The notes: generated by a model from the letters alone, not told the origin. Counted from the first letter of the stretch, positions 36,094-45,450 are shown. The stretch is 64,000 nt of DNA from Nostoc sp. TCL240-02 (GCF_013343235.1 NZ_CP040094.1:868501-932500), one strand, 5' to 3'. Program-made: numbers and translations.

Positions 36094-36117
36094 AATAATT
36101 CGTAATTACGAATTATT
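36094..36117. terminator. Palindrome between convergent genes
   Basis: AATAATTCGTAATTACGAATTATT is a perfect 24-bp palindrome directly between the SnoaL-like stop and the 3' end of the convergent 36117 gene. It is AT-rich, so it would be a weak bidirectional terminator. Confidence 0.45.
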
Positions 36118-36593
36118 TAGTTTCTCTCAGGGTTGATTTGATTGATTTCTTTGCACTTAGCTTCTGCGGCTTGATATGCTGCCAGATAATCTTGACCACC
36201 CAACATCACATTACCATAATATTCATAAGGTGGATCGCCATAGATTGGTAATGGTTCATCTTCTGGATAATCTTCTTTCGATTCTTCAATGATGGCTTTC
36301 AATTTTTTAACCGTTAGCCTTTGTGCCGCAAAATACCAGAGTTCTTGGGGATTTTTGTTCAGGTGCGGTAATGTAGGATCGATAATGCGTACCTCAGAGG
36401 CATCACCTAGTTCAATCCAACTGTGTTCAATCGGCCTGTATGGCTTTCCCACAAAAGTTAAAAATCCTTGAACATATCTTGCTCCTTCGGTAGACAATGC
36501 TGCTTTATAAGCATTATCAAACGGAGTACTAGCTCTGCTGTTTATACGTTCAGCAGTTGTGATTGACAGCGTTTCATCCAGTAGTTTGTTCAT
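36117..36593 (-). CDS. Conserved hypothetical protein, function unknown
   Basis: 158 residues from ATG 36593 (MNKLLDETLSITT). A TTG at 36602 would add three residues. Soluble, acidic, with YVQGFLTFVGKPYRPIEHSWIELGDASEVRIIDPT, which resembles in outline the His/Asp segment of proteins where a conserved His-Ser-W and Asp-Pro-T surround a catalytic or binding loop. The C-terminal GDPPYEYYGNVMLGGQDYLAAY is unusual. I cannot assign a family. Convergent with the SnoaL-like gene. Confidence 0.65.
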   Translation of the reverse strand: MNKLLDETLSITTAERINSRASTPFDNAYKAALSTEGARYVQGFLTFVGKPYRPIEHSWIELGDASEVRIIDPTLPHLNKNPQELWYFAAQRLTVKKLKAIIEESKEDYPEDEPLPIYGDPPYEYYGNVMLGGQDYLAAYQAAEAKCKEINQINPERN

Positions 36594-36713
36594 TAATAGC
36601 AAGGATTAGAGCAGCCATGAGAATATATTACCACTCATGGGGAATGGGGAATGGGGTAGAAATAACCAATGACGAATGACGAATGACAAATGACAAATGA
36701 CAAATGACAAAAT

Positions 36714-39107
36714 TTACTTTGTATTAATCACCATCTGTAAATTTCTTAACAAGTCGCTTGGTGTGTAGGGCTTGGATAAAAGGGTTTTGACACTATTACC
36801 AAGGATTTTAATGATTTCATGATTGGAAGCTAATCCACTAACACCAATAATTTTGATCTCTGGATTAATTTTTTGCAACACATTGATGGTTGTTGGGCCA
36901 TCCATGTTTGGCATCATCATATCAACCAAAACTACACTAATTTCTTGTTGATGTTCTGTATATAGTGCGATCGCATCAATACCATCACTAGCCATTATAA
37001 CTTTATAGGCATTTTTTTCTAACCAGGTTTGAGTAACCTCTCGAATTGAATCTTCATCATCAACAACGAGAATCAATTCTCCATGCCCCGGTGGTAATTC
37101 ATCTCCAGCTAATTTACTATCTGTCTCTATTGTTTGCGTGACGGGTAAGCAAACTTGAAACTCCGTGCCTTTGCCCACTTCAGTCACTACATTTATAAAA
37201 CCGAAGTGGCTTTTTATAATCCCAAGAACTGTTGAAAGACCAAGCCCTGTGCCTTTTCCGACTTCTTTTGTTGTGAAAAATGGCTCAAAAATTCTATCTA
37301 CTATTTCTCTCTTAATTCCTATGCCTGTATCACAGACGCTAATCATTACATAAGAACCTACCCTAGCATCAATATTCATTTTGGCGTAGTGACTATCAAC
37401 CCAAAAATTTTTCGCAGAAATCTTTAGGATACCGCCATGAGGCATGGCATCACGAGCATTGATACAGAGGTTCATTAGCACTTGGTGTAACTGAGTAGCA
37501 TCGCCAAAGATATTCCATAAGTTTTGCTCAAAAACATCAATACGGATTTCAATAGCTCTGGAAAATGTTTGCTTAATAATATTTTCAATTTCTAAAATCG
37601 AATCCCGTATCTGTAAGGTTTTAAATTTACCTACAGAGCCGCGTGAAAACCACAATACTTGCTTAACTAAATCTGCGGCGCGTTTAACATTTGTTTCCAT
37701 AATTGTTAGCCATTGCTGACTTTTTTCATCTGGAAGCTGTGCCTCTAAAAGTTGCACTGTCATCAACATAGGTGTTAGTGCATTGTTAAGATCGTGGGCG
37801 ATACCACTTGCTAAAGTGCCAAGGCTCTCCATTCGCTGGGCGCGGAGAAACTGCGCTTCAAGTTGTTTTTTCTCTGTAATATCGGAGTTGACAATTAGGA
37901 CGGATTTAGCTTGTCCCTCATTATCATTTACCAGTGTCCATCGGCTAGCAACGATAATCTCTTTGCCTTGTTTTGTAACTTGATATAATTCACCTTGCCA
38001 CGAACCATGTTCAACTAAAATTTTCTGGATGTTTTTTAGTTGGCTAAAACTTTGCTTTTGATACAAAAACTGATTGGCATTCTTGCTCAATGCTTCTTCT
38101 GCCATCCAACCGTACAGATGTTCAGCCCCTTTATTCCAAAATTGAATTTTGTTAACCAAATCTTGAACGATAATTGCGTCTGTGGTGATATCGAGCCAAG
38201 CTGCCTGCTCACGAATTTTTTGTTCTGCATTTTTGCGTTCAAGTAGCACAGCTTGCTGTTCAGTAATATCAATTACAAAGCCCGCCATCCGAGCAACTTT
38301 GCCTGTAGAGTCTAAAAAGATATACCCGTTATTTTCAACTGTGATGTAAGTCCCATCTTTGCGAGCGACACGAAATTCAAGGTGGAATCGCTCTTTTGCG
38401 AATAAGACGCGGTTAATCTCTTCATTGAATAATTTTCTATCATCAGGATGAACTAACTCTAACCAACGCTTCAAACCTCCTAACATCTCAGGCATAGAGT
38501 AACCTAATATTTGCTCTACATTGCCACCATATTTAATATCGTTGGTATCCAAGTACCAGTCGTAAAGAATTTGACCACTCGCTTGAATTAGTGCTTGGTA
38601 GCGATTGTTCCACTCGTCTAATGCAGCTGAATGACATCGCAGTTCTTCTTCTACTCGCTGGCGCTCAAAGATTTCTATTTCTAAACGTTTATTTTGCTCT
38701 GTGAGTTTTTTGGTGAGGTTTCGTAAACGTAAATGGATATTTACCCTAGCTAAAACCTCTTTATGTTCTAGAGGTTTAGTTATGTAATCTACTGCACCAA
38801 GATTCAAACCTTTGACTTGATCTATCTTATCGGTTATAGCAGTTAGAAATATTACTGGAATATCTTGAGTAGCTGGATTTTTTTTCAAAAGTCTACAAGT
38901 TTCAAAGCCGTCAATTCCTGGCATCAATACATCCAACAAGATTAGGTCAGGTAAGGCATTCTCTGCAATTTCAATGGCATTCATTCCATCTTCAGATACT
39001 AAAATCTTCAAGCCGTAATACTCTAAAAGCTTGAATAATATCTCTAAATTAATAGGGGCATCATCAACTATTAAAATGACATTTCTTTCATCTTTGTTAA
39101 AATTCAT
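36714..39107 (-). CDS. Hybrid sensor histidine kinase: REC-PAS-PAS-HisKA-HATPase-REC
   Basis: 797 residues. An N-terminal receiver (about 9-125, phospho-Asp D58 in LLLDVLMPG), a coiled linker, PAS/PAC (about 165-285), PAS/PAC (about 300-415), dimerisation/phosphoacceptor domain with H438 (LASGIAHDLNNALTP), an ATPase (N-box near 543-552, DTGIGI near 593, FFTTKEVGKGTGLGLS) and a C-terminal receiver (about 678-797, D729). No membrane segment, so it is a cytosolic sensor, with signals read by the PAS folds or by the N-terminal receiver from another kinase. It stands alone, and its output partner is not nearby. Confidence 0.92.
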   Translation of the reverse strand: MNFNKDERNVILIVDDAPINLEILFKLLEYYGLKILVSEDGMNAIEIAENALPDLILLDVLMPGIDGFETCRLLKKNPATQDIPVIFLTAITDKIDQVKGLNLGAVDYITKPLEHKEVLARVNIHLRLRNLTKKLTEQNKRLEIEIFERQRVEEELRCHSAALDEWNNRYQALIQASGQILYDWYLDTNDIKYGGNVEQILGYSMPEMLGGLKRWLELVHPDDRKLFNEEINRVLFAKERFHLEFRVARKDGTYITVENNGYIFLDSTGKVARMAGFVIDITEQQAVLLERKNAEQKIREQAAWLDITTDAIIVQDLVNKIQFWNKGAEHLYGWMAEEALSKNANQFLYQKQSFSQLKNIQKILVEHGSWQGELYQVTKQGKEIIVASRWTLVNDNEGQAKSVLIVNSDITEKKQLEAQFLRAQRMESLGTLASGIAHDLNNALTPMLMTVQLLEAQLPDEKSQQWLTIMETNVKRAADLVKQVLWFSRGSVGKFKTLQIRDSILEIENIIKQTFSRAIEIRIDVFEQNLWNIFGDATQLHQVLMNLCINARDAMPHGGILKISAKNFWVDSHYAKMNIDARVGSYVMISVCDTGIGIKREIVDRIFEPFFTTKEVGKGTGLGLSTVLGIIKSHFGFINVVTEVGKGTEFQVCLPVTQTIETDSKLAGDELPPGHGELILVVDDEDSIREVTQTWLEKNAYKVIMASDGIDAIALYTEHQQEISVVLVDMMMPNMDGPTTINVLQKINPEIKIIGVSGLASNHEIIKILGNSVKTLLSKPYTPSDLLRNLQMVINTK

Positions 39108-39136
39108 ACTTGCCTCCTATTAAATTTGTTTTAAAT

Positions 39137-39244
39137 TTATCGAATTTGTTGATCTTTCAAATCTTTGGCAAGTTGACGAACATGGTTGGCAAAGGGCACT
39201 TCATCACCTAATTCTTCGGGAGCATTCCAATACAAGCAAATTAA
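39137..39244 (-). pseudogene. Possible C-terminal gene remnant
   Basis: A minus-strand frame of about 34 codons without a start, reading LYWNAPEELGDEVPFANHVR and on to a stop at 39137-39139. The composition looks like real coding (EELGDEVPF, QLAKDL) and not random AT-rich sequence. It opens after a TAG and has no ATG. The parent gene is not recognised. It could also be chance. Confidence 0.3.
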
Positions 39245-39764
39245 CTAAGATGATATATTGTAATTGCGATCAATTCTCTACAAGATGCTAAGTGAGCGCT
39301 CCATTTTATTAGGTACCCTGCGAGAACGCCAAAGGCGATCGCAATAACAGCTTATACTTTTATACATTTGGGTGACTCTCATTTGTGGGAATGAGAAAAA
39401 ATTTTGCTAATTAGGCTATCTCCTGGCTGATTTGGTGCATCACATCTTCTGCCAGATTTTTTAGATTTGCACGAATTTTGGACTAGCAAGCAAAAAGATT
39501 TAATTAAAAGTAAACTATCTCCAGAAAATGCCTATATAAAGCAGAGCTTATAGGTCAATACAGTTCAGTTAAGTACTTCTTATTTTTCTTTGCATCTTTG
39601 GTCTCCTTCTCTGCGAGACGCTGCGCGATGGCGGTAGCCTGCGGTAAGCCCCTTTGCATCTAGGTTATAAACAATTGACTTTAGAGTTTTAGCCTTAACT
39701 GAACCTTATTGGTCTATATTCTATGCAATTGAGAACGGCTATAAATAAAATATGTAGAAAATTT

Positions 39765-39792
39765 AAGGTAGCCCAGCTATCTGGGCTACCTT
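39765..39792 (-). terminator. Terminator hairpin after the polysaccharide genes
   Basis: AAGGTAGCCCAG (39765-39776), loop CTAT, CTGGGCTACCTT (39781-39792), a perfect 12-bp stem about 20 bp after the stop of the acetyltransferase gene. On the minus strand it is followed by AAATTTTCT. Confidence 0.8.
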
Positions 39793-39811
39793 ACTATGTT
39801 TATCTATAAAA

Positions 39812-40393
39812 TCACGGGGTTGTAGGGGTATCAAGTTTTATGCGACTCGTCTTAGGACGACAGGGGCTTCCCCAACAAACCTGTCCAGAAGGCATATTAG
39901 TCAAAACAGTACTACGAGCGCCAATCACAGCATTAGCCCCAATTTGCACTCCCGGCCCAACGAAACAATCTGCTGCTACCCATGCACCATTGTTAATAGT
40001 GATACTCGCTGTTTTTAACCCGAAGGCAGGGTCTTGGAGATCGTGACTACCAGTACAGAGGTAACTTTTTTGAGAAACTACGCAGTGTTCACCGATGTGT
40101 ATCCGATCAAGGCTGTATAAAACTACGTTATCTCCAATCCAACTGTAGTTGCCAATAGTAACTTTCCAAGGATAGGTGAAGCGGGCGGTGGGTCGAATTA
40201 ATACGCCTTTGCCAATACTAGCGCCAAATAATCGTAGCAAGGCACAACGCAGAATATTTAACGGTTGAGGAGTAAGGGGAAATGCGATCGCTTGCACAAG
40301 CCACCATAACAAAACATACCAATTTGGCCGCCCCCGATCAAACCAAGATTGGTCATATTTACGTAAATCTACGAAAGGTTGGTCATTGGTCAT
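39812..40393 (-). CDS. WcaF-like sugar O-acetyltransferase (left-handed beta helix)
   Basis: 193 residues. Hexapeptide-repeat pattern (IGKGVLIRPTARFTYPWKVTIGNYSWIGDNV, then VVSQKSYLCTGSHDLQDPAFGLKT, WVAADCFVGPGVQIGANAVIGARSTV). The C-terminal VCWGSPCRPKTSRI is typical of the WcaF/NodL acetyltransferase group. It would transfer acetyl from acetyl-CoA to a sugar of an exported polysaccharide. The stop of the upstream glycosyltransferase is 3 bp before this ATG, so the two are one operon. Confidence 0.85.
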   Translation of the reverse strand: MTNDQPFVDLRKYDQSWFDRGRPNWYVLLWWLVQAIAFPLTPQPLNILRCALLRLFGASIGKGVLIRPTARFTYPWKVTIGNYSWIGDNVVLYSLDRIHIGEHCVVSQKSYLCTGSHDLQDPAFGLKTASITINNGAWVAADCFVGPGVQIGANAVIGARSTVLTNMPSGQVCWGSPCRPKTSRIKLDTPTTP

Positions 40394-40396
40394 TTG

Positions 40397-41353
40397 TCAA
40401 GAATCAATGGTTAATAGCTTTACTTCTGCTCCTCTGCTCCCCTGCTCCCCTGCTTTTTCCTTTGGAGTAGTTGCAGTATTTAAGTGACCACCACAGTTGC
40501 GTAATTCGTAAAGTTTAACGCCAATTTGATATTCATATTGACTCAGCAAGCGTGCATAGATATATCCGGCTTTGCCATCCAAAAAACCGCGTTGAATTAT
40601 ATAAAATAAAACAAACCGTAAAAAGGGTTTAAATGGCAGGTGTACCCACACTTTTTTCAAAAATCGCTTGCGTTGCACTGCATCACCAAAGAGATTTGCG
40701 CCGATGGTGCCGCTATCATCTTTACCTGTGAGAATATTAAAATAAACGCTGGCTTCCCAGTTGGAATAACGGTTATGACGTTCTAACCAGTGATAAAGGT
40801 CGCGGAAGTCCTCGTGGAGCATATCATTTTTGAGATACCCAACTTTGCCCTGCAAAATCACATGTTCGTGAACTTCGTTATCGCCAGTGTTGGGAATATC
40901 TTCTGTATGTAGGTTTTCGTAGCGGCCTTTTTTATGCTGAAATAAACGAAGATTCCAATCGGGATATTTCCCACCATAACGAATCCATTTTCCTAAGAAA
41001 AATACGCGGCGGTTGAGATAATAACCTGTATATTCTTCATTTTGAATTGCTTGGTCAATTTCTTCCCAAAGTTCTGGGGTAATGCGTTCGTCGCAATCGA
41101 CAATTAGCACCCATTCGTTACGGAAAGAGAGATTCTCTAAAGACCAATTTTTCTTTTTAGGCCAGCGTCCATTGAAGTTGAATTGCACGACATTTACACC
41201 GTGACTTTTGGCAATTTCAATGCTGTTGTCGCTACTTTGAGAGTCTACTACAAATATTTCATCTGCTCTGCTGACGCTAGCGAGGCAGGCTGGCAAGTTT
41301 GCTTGTTCGTTTTTTGCCGGAATTAATACTGAAACTGGTATTTTAGATGACAT
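40397..41353 (-). CDS. Glycosyltransferase family 2
   Basis: 318 residues. GT-A start: VSVLIPAKNEQANLPACLASV (7-27), then DEIFVVDSQSSDNSIEIAKSHG, and DCDERITPELWEEI with the DxD-like metal site DCD near 100. The later segment YRRVFFLGKWIRYGGKYPDWNLRLFQHKKGRYEN is typical of WaaE/KdtX-like glycosyltransferases acting on lipid- or LPS-linked sugars. The C-terminus PLKPFLRFVLFYIIQRGFLDGKAGYIYARL is an amphipathic membrane-associating segment. Donor and acceptor are unknown. Confidence 0.87.
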   Translation of the reverse strand: MSSKIPVSVLIPAKNEQANLPACLASVSRADEIFVVDSQSSDNSIEIAKSHGVNVVQFNFNGRWPKKKNWSLENLSFRNEWVLIVDCDERITPELWEEIDQAIQNEEYTGYYLNRRVFFLGKWIRYGGKYPDWNLRLFQHKKGRYENLHTEDIPNTGDNEVHEHVILQGKVGYLKNDMLHEDFRDLYHWLERHNRYSNWEASVYFNILTGKDDSGTIGANLFGDAVQRKRFLKKVWVHLPFKPFLRFVLFYIIQRGFLDGKAGYIYARLLSQYEYQIGVKLYELRNCGGHLNTATTPKEKAGEQGSRGAEVKLLTIDS

Positions 41354-41373
41354 AACAGTATAAATCTTAGTGA

Positions 41374-42306
41374 TTATTTCTTATTTGATGTGAATAAAAG
41401 ACCTTGAATAGCAGCATTTAAGTAACCAATCTGACCATAAGCATATACAAGTTTGTCAAACCGTTCTGCTGGATCAGAAAAATATTGCAATGCTTTATAC
41501 AAGCCACGCACAAACCGTTCGCTACCTCGCTGCAATTGAGCGATTCCAGCTTTACCAGCGAGTTGTTCTCGATAGCATTCACTGATACCCTGCCACCAGC
41601 CTCGGTTTAAAAACCAGGTGCGTTGTAAGCGTTCTGGGGCAACATTGTGAGCAACTAGCGCTTCAGGAAGATAAGCGACTTGCCAACCACGCTGTAGGGC
41701 AAATTCGGTCATTTGCAGTTCTTCATTAGATAATAGATTTTTCCCCACTCGACCGAGATGAGGATCAAAACCGCCAATTTCTTTTAGGAAACTGCGGCGG
41801 ATGGAGTAATTTAAGCCTCTGGGTGTTAAGCCAGGTTGCTCGATGTAGATGTTACTATCACCCAAGTCGTATGCACCTAAATTTGCAGCTAGTCCTGGAG
41901 ATAGCCACCGTGGTTGTTCAATTCCTGGAGGCCACATGAGAGTGACTTTGCCACCTGCGATCGCTAGTTTAGAATTATTGTAATAGGCAAAATATAAAAC
42001 TTGTAGCCAGCCCTGGCTAGCAACAGCATCATCATCCAGATAAGCCAGAATGTCGCCACTAGCTATTTTTGCACCTGTGTTACGGGCAACAGATAAACCG
42101 AGAGTGGGTTCAAATACATACTTCAGGCGCGGATTGTGGGCCCTTTGTTCTACAACCTCACGGGTGCGATCGCTAGATCCATTATCAACTACCACAACTT
42201 CAAAATCAGCAGCAAAATCCTGCGCTAAAAGACTATCAATTGCAGCCCCTAAATAGGTATCTCGATTGTGGGTACAGATGATGGCAGAGATTTGGGTGTC
42301 TGGCAT
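41374..42306 (-). CDS. Glycosyltransferase family 2
   Basis: 310 residues from ATG 42306 (MPDTQISAIICTHNR); in-frame TTG 42360 would add 18 residues read from repeat-like sequence. GT-A motifs: ISAIICTHNRDTYL, VVVDNGSSDRTREVV, ILAYLDDDAVASQGWL (metal-binding DDD), LNYSIRRSFLKEIGGFDP, LLSNEELQMTEFALQRGWQVAYLPEALVAH. The NEE-type acceptor loop is present. With the neighbouring GT2 and acetyltransferase genes it probably builds a surface glycan. The three genes follow one another on the minus strand with short gaps. Confidence 0.87.
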   Translation of the reverse strand: MPDTQISAIICTHNRDTYLGAAIDSLLAQDFAADFEVVVVDNGSSDRTREVVEQRAHNPRLKYVFEPTLGLSVARNTGAKIASGDILAYLDDDAVASQGWLQVLYFAYYNNSKLAIAGGKVTLMWPPGIEQPRWLSPGLAANLGAYDLGDSNIYIEQPGLTPRGLNYSIRRSFLKEIGGFDPHLGRVGKNLLSNEELQMTEFALQRGWQVAYLPEALVAHNVAPERLQRTWFLNRGWWQGISECYREQLAGKAGIAQLQRGSERFVRGLYKALQYFSDPAERFDKLVYAYGQIGYLNAAIQGLLFTSNKK

Positions 42307-42440
42307 AGATTTTATTTTGGATTTGAGATTTGGGATTTTAGATAAAAATCTTAAATCCAACGCATACCTGCTGAGAGTTAATCTAAACCAAAAATTACCG
42401 ACCCACCAACCGAGTTTCTTCGGAAATAATCTTTAAAACT

Positions 42441-43247
42441 TCACGTTTGTTGAATATGACTGTGTAAAACTACAAGTGTTTGAGCCAGTTGGCTCAGGCG
42501 GGTTTCTAAAGATTGCTTACGCCCCAACAGTTGACGTAACTTTTGGTAACGTGCGATCGCCATACTAACATTAGGAACCTGATCTGCTGGACATGGGCGT
42601 GACCAGACTTTACCGGCATTGTCTACACCACAGAGGCGGTAGCCATTAATGGATGATTTATAAGATACTTTCCCACCAGTGGCGCAAATTTCTTCTACGT
42701 AGTTCATTAGGCGGTCAACTTCTGCATGGCGCAGCGTTGCAGTTCCTCCCGGTTCTGGTTCGCTGGGATTGGATTCTAACCAGCCATTGACAATTGGCCC
42801 TTCTAAGTAAATATCCTGAATTTGGTTCAAAATATTTTGCAGTTCTATTTGCCAACCAGCGACAGTTTCCTGAATTTCTTGCAATAGATTCATCGCCAAT
42901 GCTGGATTTGCTCCGTGGCGATGGTTACTAAAGGTCGGAGTTTTTAACTTGGGTAGGCTGGGTGTTTTGCCACCATTCTCTTCTGCTTGAAAGGTCTGCA
43001 CAGAGTCATGGTGAGGAAAGAAATTCTGTTCGGGAGCATCATCACTCTCAGTATTTACGCCCAAAACTGTTTGTTCTTGCTGAGATGATGAAGTTTGTGT
43101 ACTTTCTGTAGATTCGTTGGCTCCGACACTGATTCTAAAGGAAAAAGGCCGTTTTGTTGTCGAATCTCCTGCTTCGGCGGCAGAGGCAGTGCCGCGATTC
43201 CCTAAATCGTGTAGCGTTGCTTCTATGCGTTTTAAGCCTGCGTTCAT
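42441..43247 (-). CDS. Conserved cyanobacterial protein of unknown function
   Basis: 268 residues in two parts. A low-complexity, polar N-terminus (about 15-115, Ser/Thr/Gln/Glu rich) and a structured C-terminal part (about 117-268): IQETVAGWQIELQNILNQIQDIYLEGPIVNGWLES, then VDRLMNYVEEICATGGKVSYK, NGYRLCGVDNAGKVWSRPCP and a helical end with RYQKLRQLLGRKQSLETRLSQL. The last region looks like coiled coil. No family recognised. It is divergent from cobU (215 bp). Confidence 0.7.
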   Translation of the reverse strand: MNAGLKRIEATLHDLGNRGTASAAEAGDSTTKRPFSFRISVGANESTESTQTSSSQQEQTVLGVNTESDDAPEQNFFPHHDSVQTFQAEENGGKTPSLPKLKTPTFSNHRHGANPALAMNLLQEIQETVAGWQIELQNILNQIQDIYLEGPIVNGWLESNPSEPEPGGTATLRHAEVDRLMNYVEEICATGGKVSYKSSINGYRLCGVDNAGKVWSRPCPADQVPNVSMAIARYQKLRQLLGRKQSLETRLSQLAQTLVVLHSHIQQT

Positions 43248-43462
43248 AAAGACATCCTAAATTTTGCTGTCCCCAATGGTGTTGAATAATTGAGAAAGGG
43301 GTTGTTGGGATTTTCGGCTTTTGCCAATTGTGACATCAATGATGTTGGTGCTAATTTTATCCCTTAAAAGTTATTTGAAACCAAAAATCTTACCGATAAA
43401 GTAAAAACTGTGGCGATCGATTACAACTAGCTACTTATTGTTAAAATACTCAGAAAACAACT

Positions 43463-44038
43463 TTGGGTAAAATCATCTTAGTAACAGGGCCAGCACGATC
43501 TGGTAAAAGTGAATGGGCGGAAACTCTAGCTATGCAGTCAGGGAAAGCAGTTGTTTACGTAGCAACAGCCACCGATAACACAGATGATCAAGAATGGCAT
43601 CAACGTATTTTAGAACATCAGCAACGCCGTCCTCAAGGCTGGGTAACTCTATCTGTACCTGTGGCACTATCTGCTACCATCGCCGATGCTAAACCCTACA
43701 GTTGCCTTTTAGTTGATTCTTTAGGAACTTGGGTTGCTAATCTCTTAGAGGAAGATAAATCTAGCTGGGAAAATATCGTTGTAGAGTTATTAGAGACGGT
43801 GGATCTGGTTGCTGCTGATATGCTGTTTGTAGCAGAAGAGGTGGGTTGGGGTGTAGTACCAGCTTATCCCCTTGGGAGGATGTTCCGCGATCGCTTGGGT
43901 TCTTTAGTGCGCCAGTTAGCTGCACTTAGCGAAACTGTTTATTTAGTTACTGCTGGTCATGTTCTCAATCTCAGTGTTCTTGGTTCGCCATTGCCAAACA
44001 GAGAGGACGCTGGAACATTTAGGAGTCAAGATTCTTAA
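43463..44038 (+). CDS. cobU: Adenosylcobinamide kinase / adenosylcobinamide-phosphate guanylyltransferase
   Basis: 191 residues from TTG 43463 (no ATG is available near). P-loop GPARSGKSEWAE at 8-19, then VVYVATATDNTDDQEWHQRI (the AT.. and W..RI..H signature with the phospho-His region), DSLGTWVANLL, and the late motif EEVGWGVVPAYPLGRMFRDRLG. This is the CobU family step of cobalamin assembly: phosphorylation then GMP transfer to adenosylcobinamide. No other cob genes lie near, as is common in cyanobacteria. Confidence 0.92.
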   Translation: MGKIILVTGPARSGKSEWAETLAMQSGKAVVYVATATDNTDDQEWHQRILEHQQRRPQGWVTLSVPVALSATIADAKPYSCLLVDSLGTWVANLLEEDKSSWENIVVELLETVDLVAADMLFVAEEVGWGVVPAYPLGRMFRDRLGSLVRQLAALSETVYLVTAGHVLNLSVLGSPLPNREDAGTFRSQDS

Positions 44039-44091
44039 CTATTGATTCAAATTAATCCAAAATCTAAAATCTAAAATACTAAAATTGTCTT

Positions 44092-44511
44092 ATGGCAACC
44101 AAACAAGAAGTTAGAGGATACCTTGCCTACTGGTTTCAGTTGGGTAAGAAAGTGATTACGGGCAACGGTAAGGCAAGCATTTTGCCTCAATCGGTGCTAA
44201 ATGGCGATCGCTATAGTGAAGAATTTGAAGAGTGCTGGGAAAAAATTATTTCACCGGAATCAGGTGATTGTTACCTAGAGGGTACGCAAGAAACCATTGC
44301 TGAACTGTTGACACCAGCCTGGGATATGCTTCCTTGTGGTCGTTGTGATATGCCAGTAGCCGCGCGAAACGTTGGGATGCCAGCATTGTTATGCCCCTGT
44401 AATAGTTTACCTAACTGGCCGAATACAGAACTGCCAGCACCACGAGAGCCAATTAAGACTCAAGACCAACTTAAAGCAATTCGCGATCGGCTTATAGATA
44501 ATATTGCTTAA
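44092..44511 (+). CDS. Conserved hypothetical protein with cysteine pairs
   Basis: 139 residues. Helix-rich N-terminus (QEVRGYLAYWFQLGKKV), then EECWEKIISPESGDCYLEG, a WDMLPCGRCDMPVAARNVGMPALLCPCNSLPNWPN block whose CGRC and CPC cysteines may bind a metal, and a polar C-terminus with IKTQDQLKAIRDRLID. Looks like a family restricted to cyanobacteria, with no assigned function. It lies 53 bp after cobU in the same direction, so co-transcription is possible, and converges with a DUF4079-like gene. Confidence 0.7.
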   Translation: MATKQEVRGYLAYWFQLGKKVITGNGKASILPQSVLNGDRYSEEFEECWEKIISPESGDCYLEGTQETIAELLTPAWDMLPCGRCDMPVAARNVGMPALLCPCNSLPNWPNTELPAPREPIKTQDQLKAIRDRLIDNIA

Positions 44512-44533
44512 ACAAAGGATTAATTTTATTAGT

Positions 44534-45253
44534 TCACTTTGGTTGTTGAGAATTTGGTGTTGGACAAGTTTTATTAGCAAAATCACACTGATAAATATAT
44601 GGTTCTTGCCAACTCAAGGGAATTTCTAATAAATCTCGCGTTCCTGTCATACCTTGTCCAATAAATAGCAACAAAGCAATACAGTTTAAAATCGTATGGA
44701 CGATCCGCCAGCGATTAGATTTATCTTGATAAATATCTTGAACAATCGCTAATGAAAAAATCATCAGCAGTGCTGCGGTTATACCAATATAATAATGCGA
44801 CCAATACCACTCATTAGTACGGCGAAATACTCCATCTTGACAGCCTAGTATTACTAAACCTGCACCAGTTAAAGTCGCAAAAATTGCCCGCCATACTCGC
44901 TGCTTTGCCCGATACAGAAATACTAAAGATGCGATGGTAGCAGCTAATATTAATAAGATAAAAACAACTTGAAAAGGTGTTTTATTCCATAATTGATTGT
45001 TAATAATATTTTTGCCAATAGGATAGCTTAATCCAATTAAAGTTAATCCGACAACCGCACCTGTTAGTCTTTCACCCAACTGCTTATGTTCTCCACCAAC
45101 CACTGGGGGAATTTTACTCTTACTCCCGGCTAAAATTTGCAATCTGCGTTGGCGTGTTTGCCAAGCAAAATTAACTACTGTCCCAATGAGTGGAAACACG
45201 AATATGATTGCGATCGCTGGATGTAAAAGACCAAGAAAATCTGTTATTTGCAT
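44534..45253 (-). CDS. DUF4079-like membrane protein
   Basis: 239 residues. Six hydrophobic segments by eye (about 10-27, 63-80, 93-112, 125-140, 155-170, 185-200). Histidines sit in a His-Pro-(AIA) start (LLHPAIAIIF) and in YWSHYYIG and RIVHTIL. That spacing recalls cytochrome b561-like haem-binding proteins, and the DUF4079 family is assigned on this pattern. The C-terminal tail has three cysteines (YQCDFANKTC). Function is unknown; a redox role in the thylakoid or plasma membrane is a guess. Confidence 0.65.
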   Translation of the reverse strand: MQITDFLGLLHPAIAIIFVFPLIGTVVNFAWQTRQRRLQILAGSKSKIPPVVGGEHKQLGERLTGAVVGLTLIGLSYPIGKNIINNQLWNKTPFQVVFILLILAATIASLVFLYRAKQRVWRAIFATLTGAGLVILGCQDGVFRRTNEWYWSHYYIGITAALLMIFSLAIVQDIYQDKSNRWRIVHTILNCIALLLFIGQGMTGTRDLLEIPLSWQEPYIYQCDFANKTCPTPNSQQPK

Positions 45254-45450
45254 ACAACACCTTTAAATTAATCATCAAACTAATCTCAAATGACAATTTA
45301 AAGCATGGTAGCATCACTTAAATTAATTTTAGATAAGAATCTGTTGAATATTTATTTTTGCTATTTTTAGCTAATTTTAAGCAAGTAAAAATGTAAATAC
45401 CTTTTGAACAATAAGTATCTAAAAAATAAACTTGTCTCATAATCTGATAG

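Larger units (their letters stand above)
39108..39811. other. Gap with probable gene remnants and a dispersed repeat
   Basis: About 700 bp. The right end holds the terminator of the next operon. A GC-rich dispersed repeat (GACGCTGCGCGATGGCGG...) lies around 39610-39660. Short reading-frame fragments ending in stops on the minus strand suggest decayed genes (see 39137-39244). A second 22-codon fragment ends near 39418. Confidence 0.4.
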
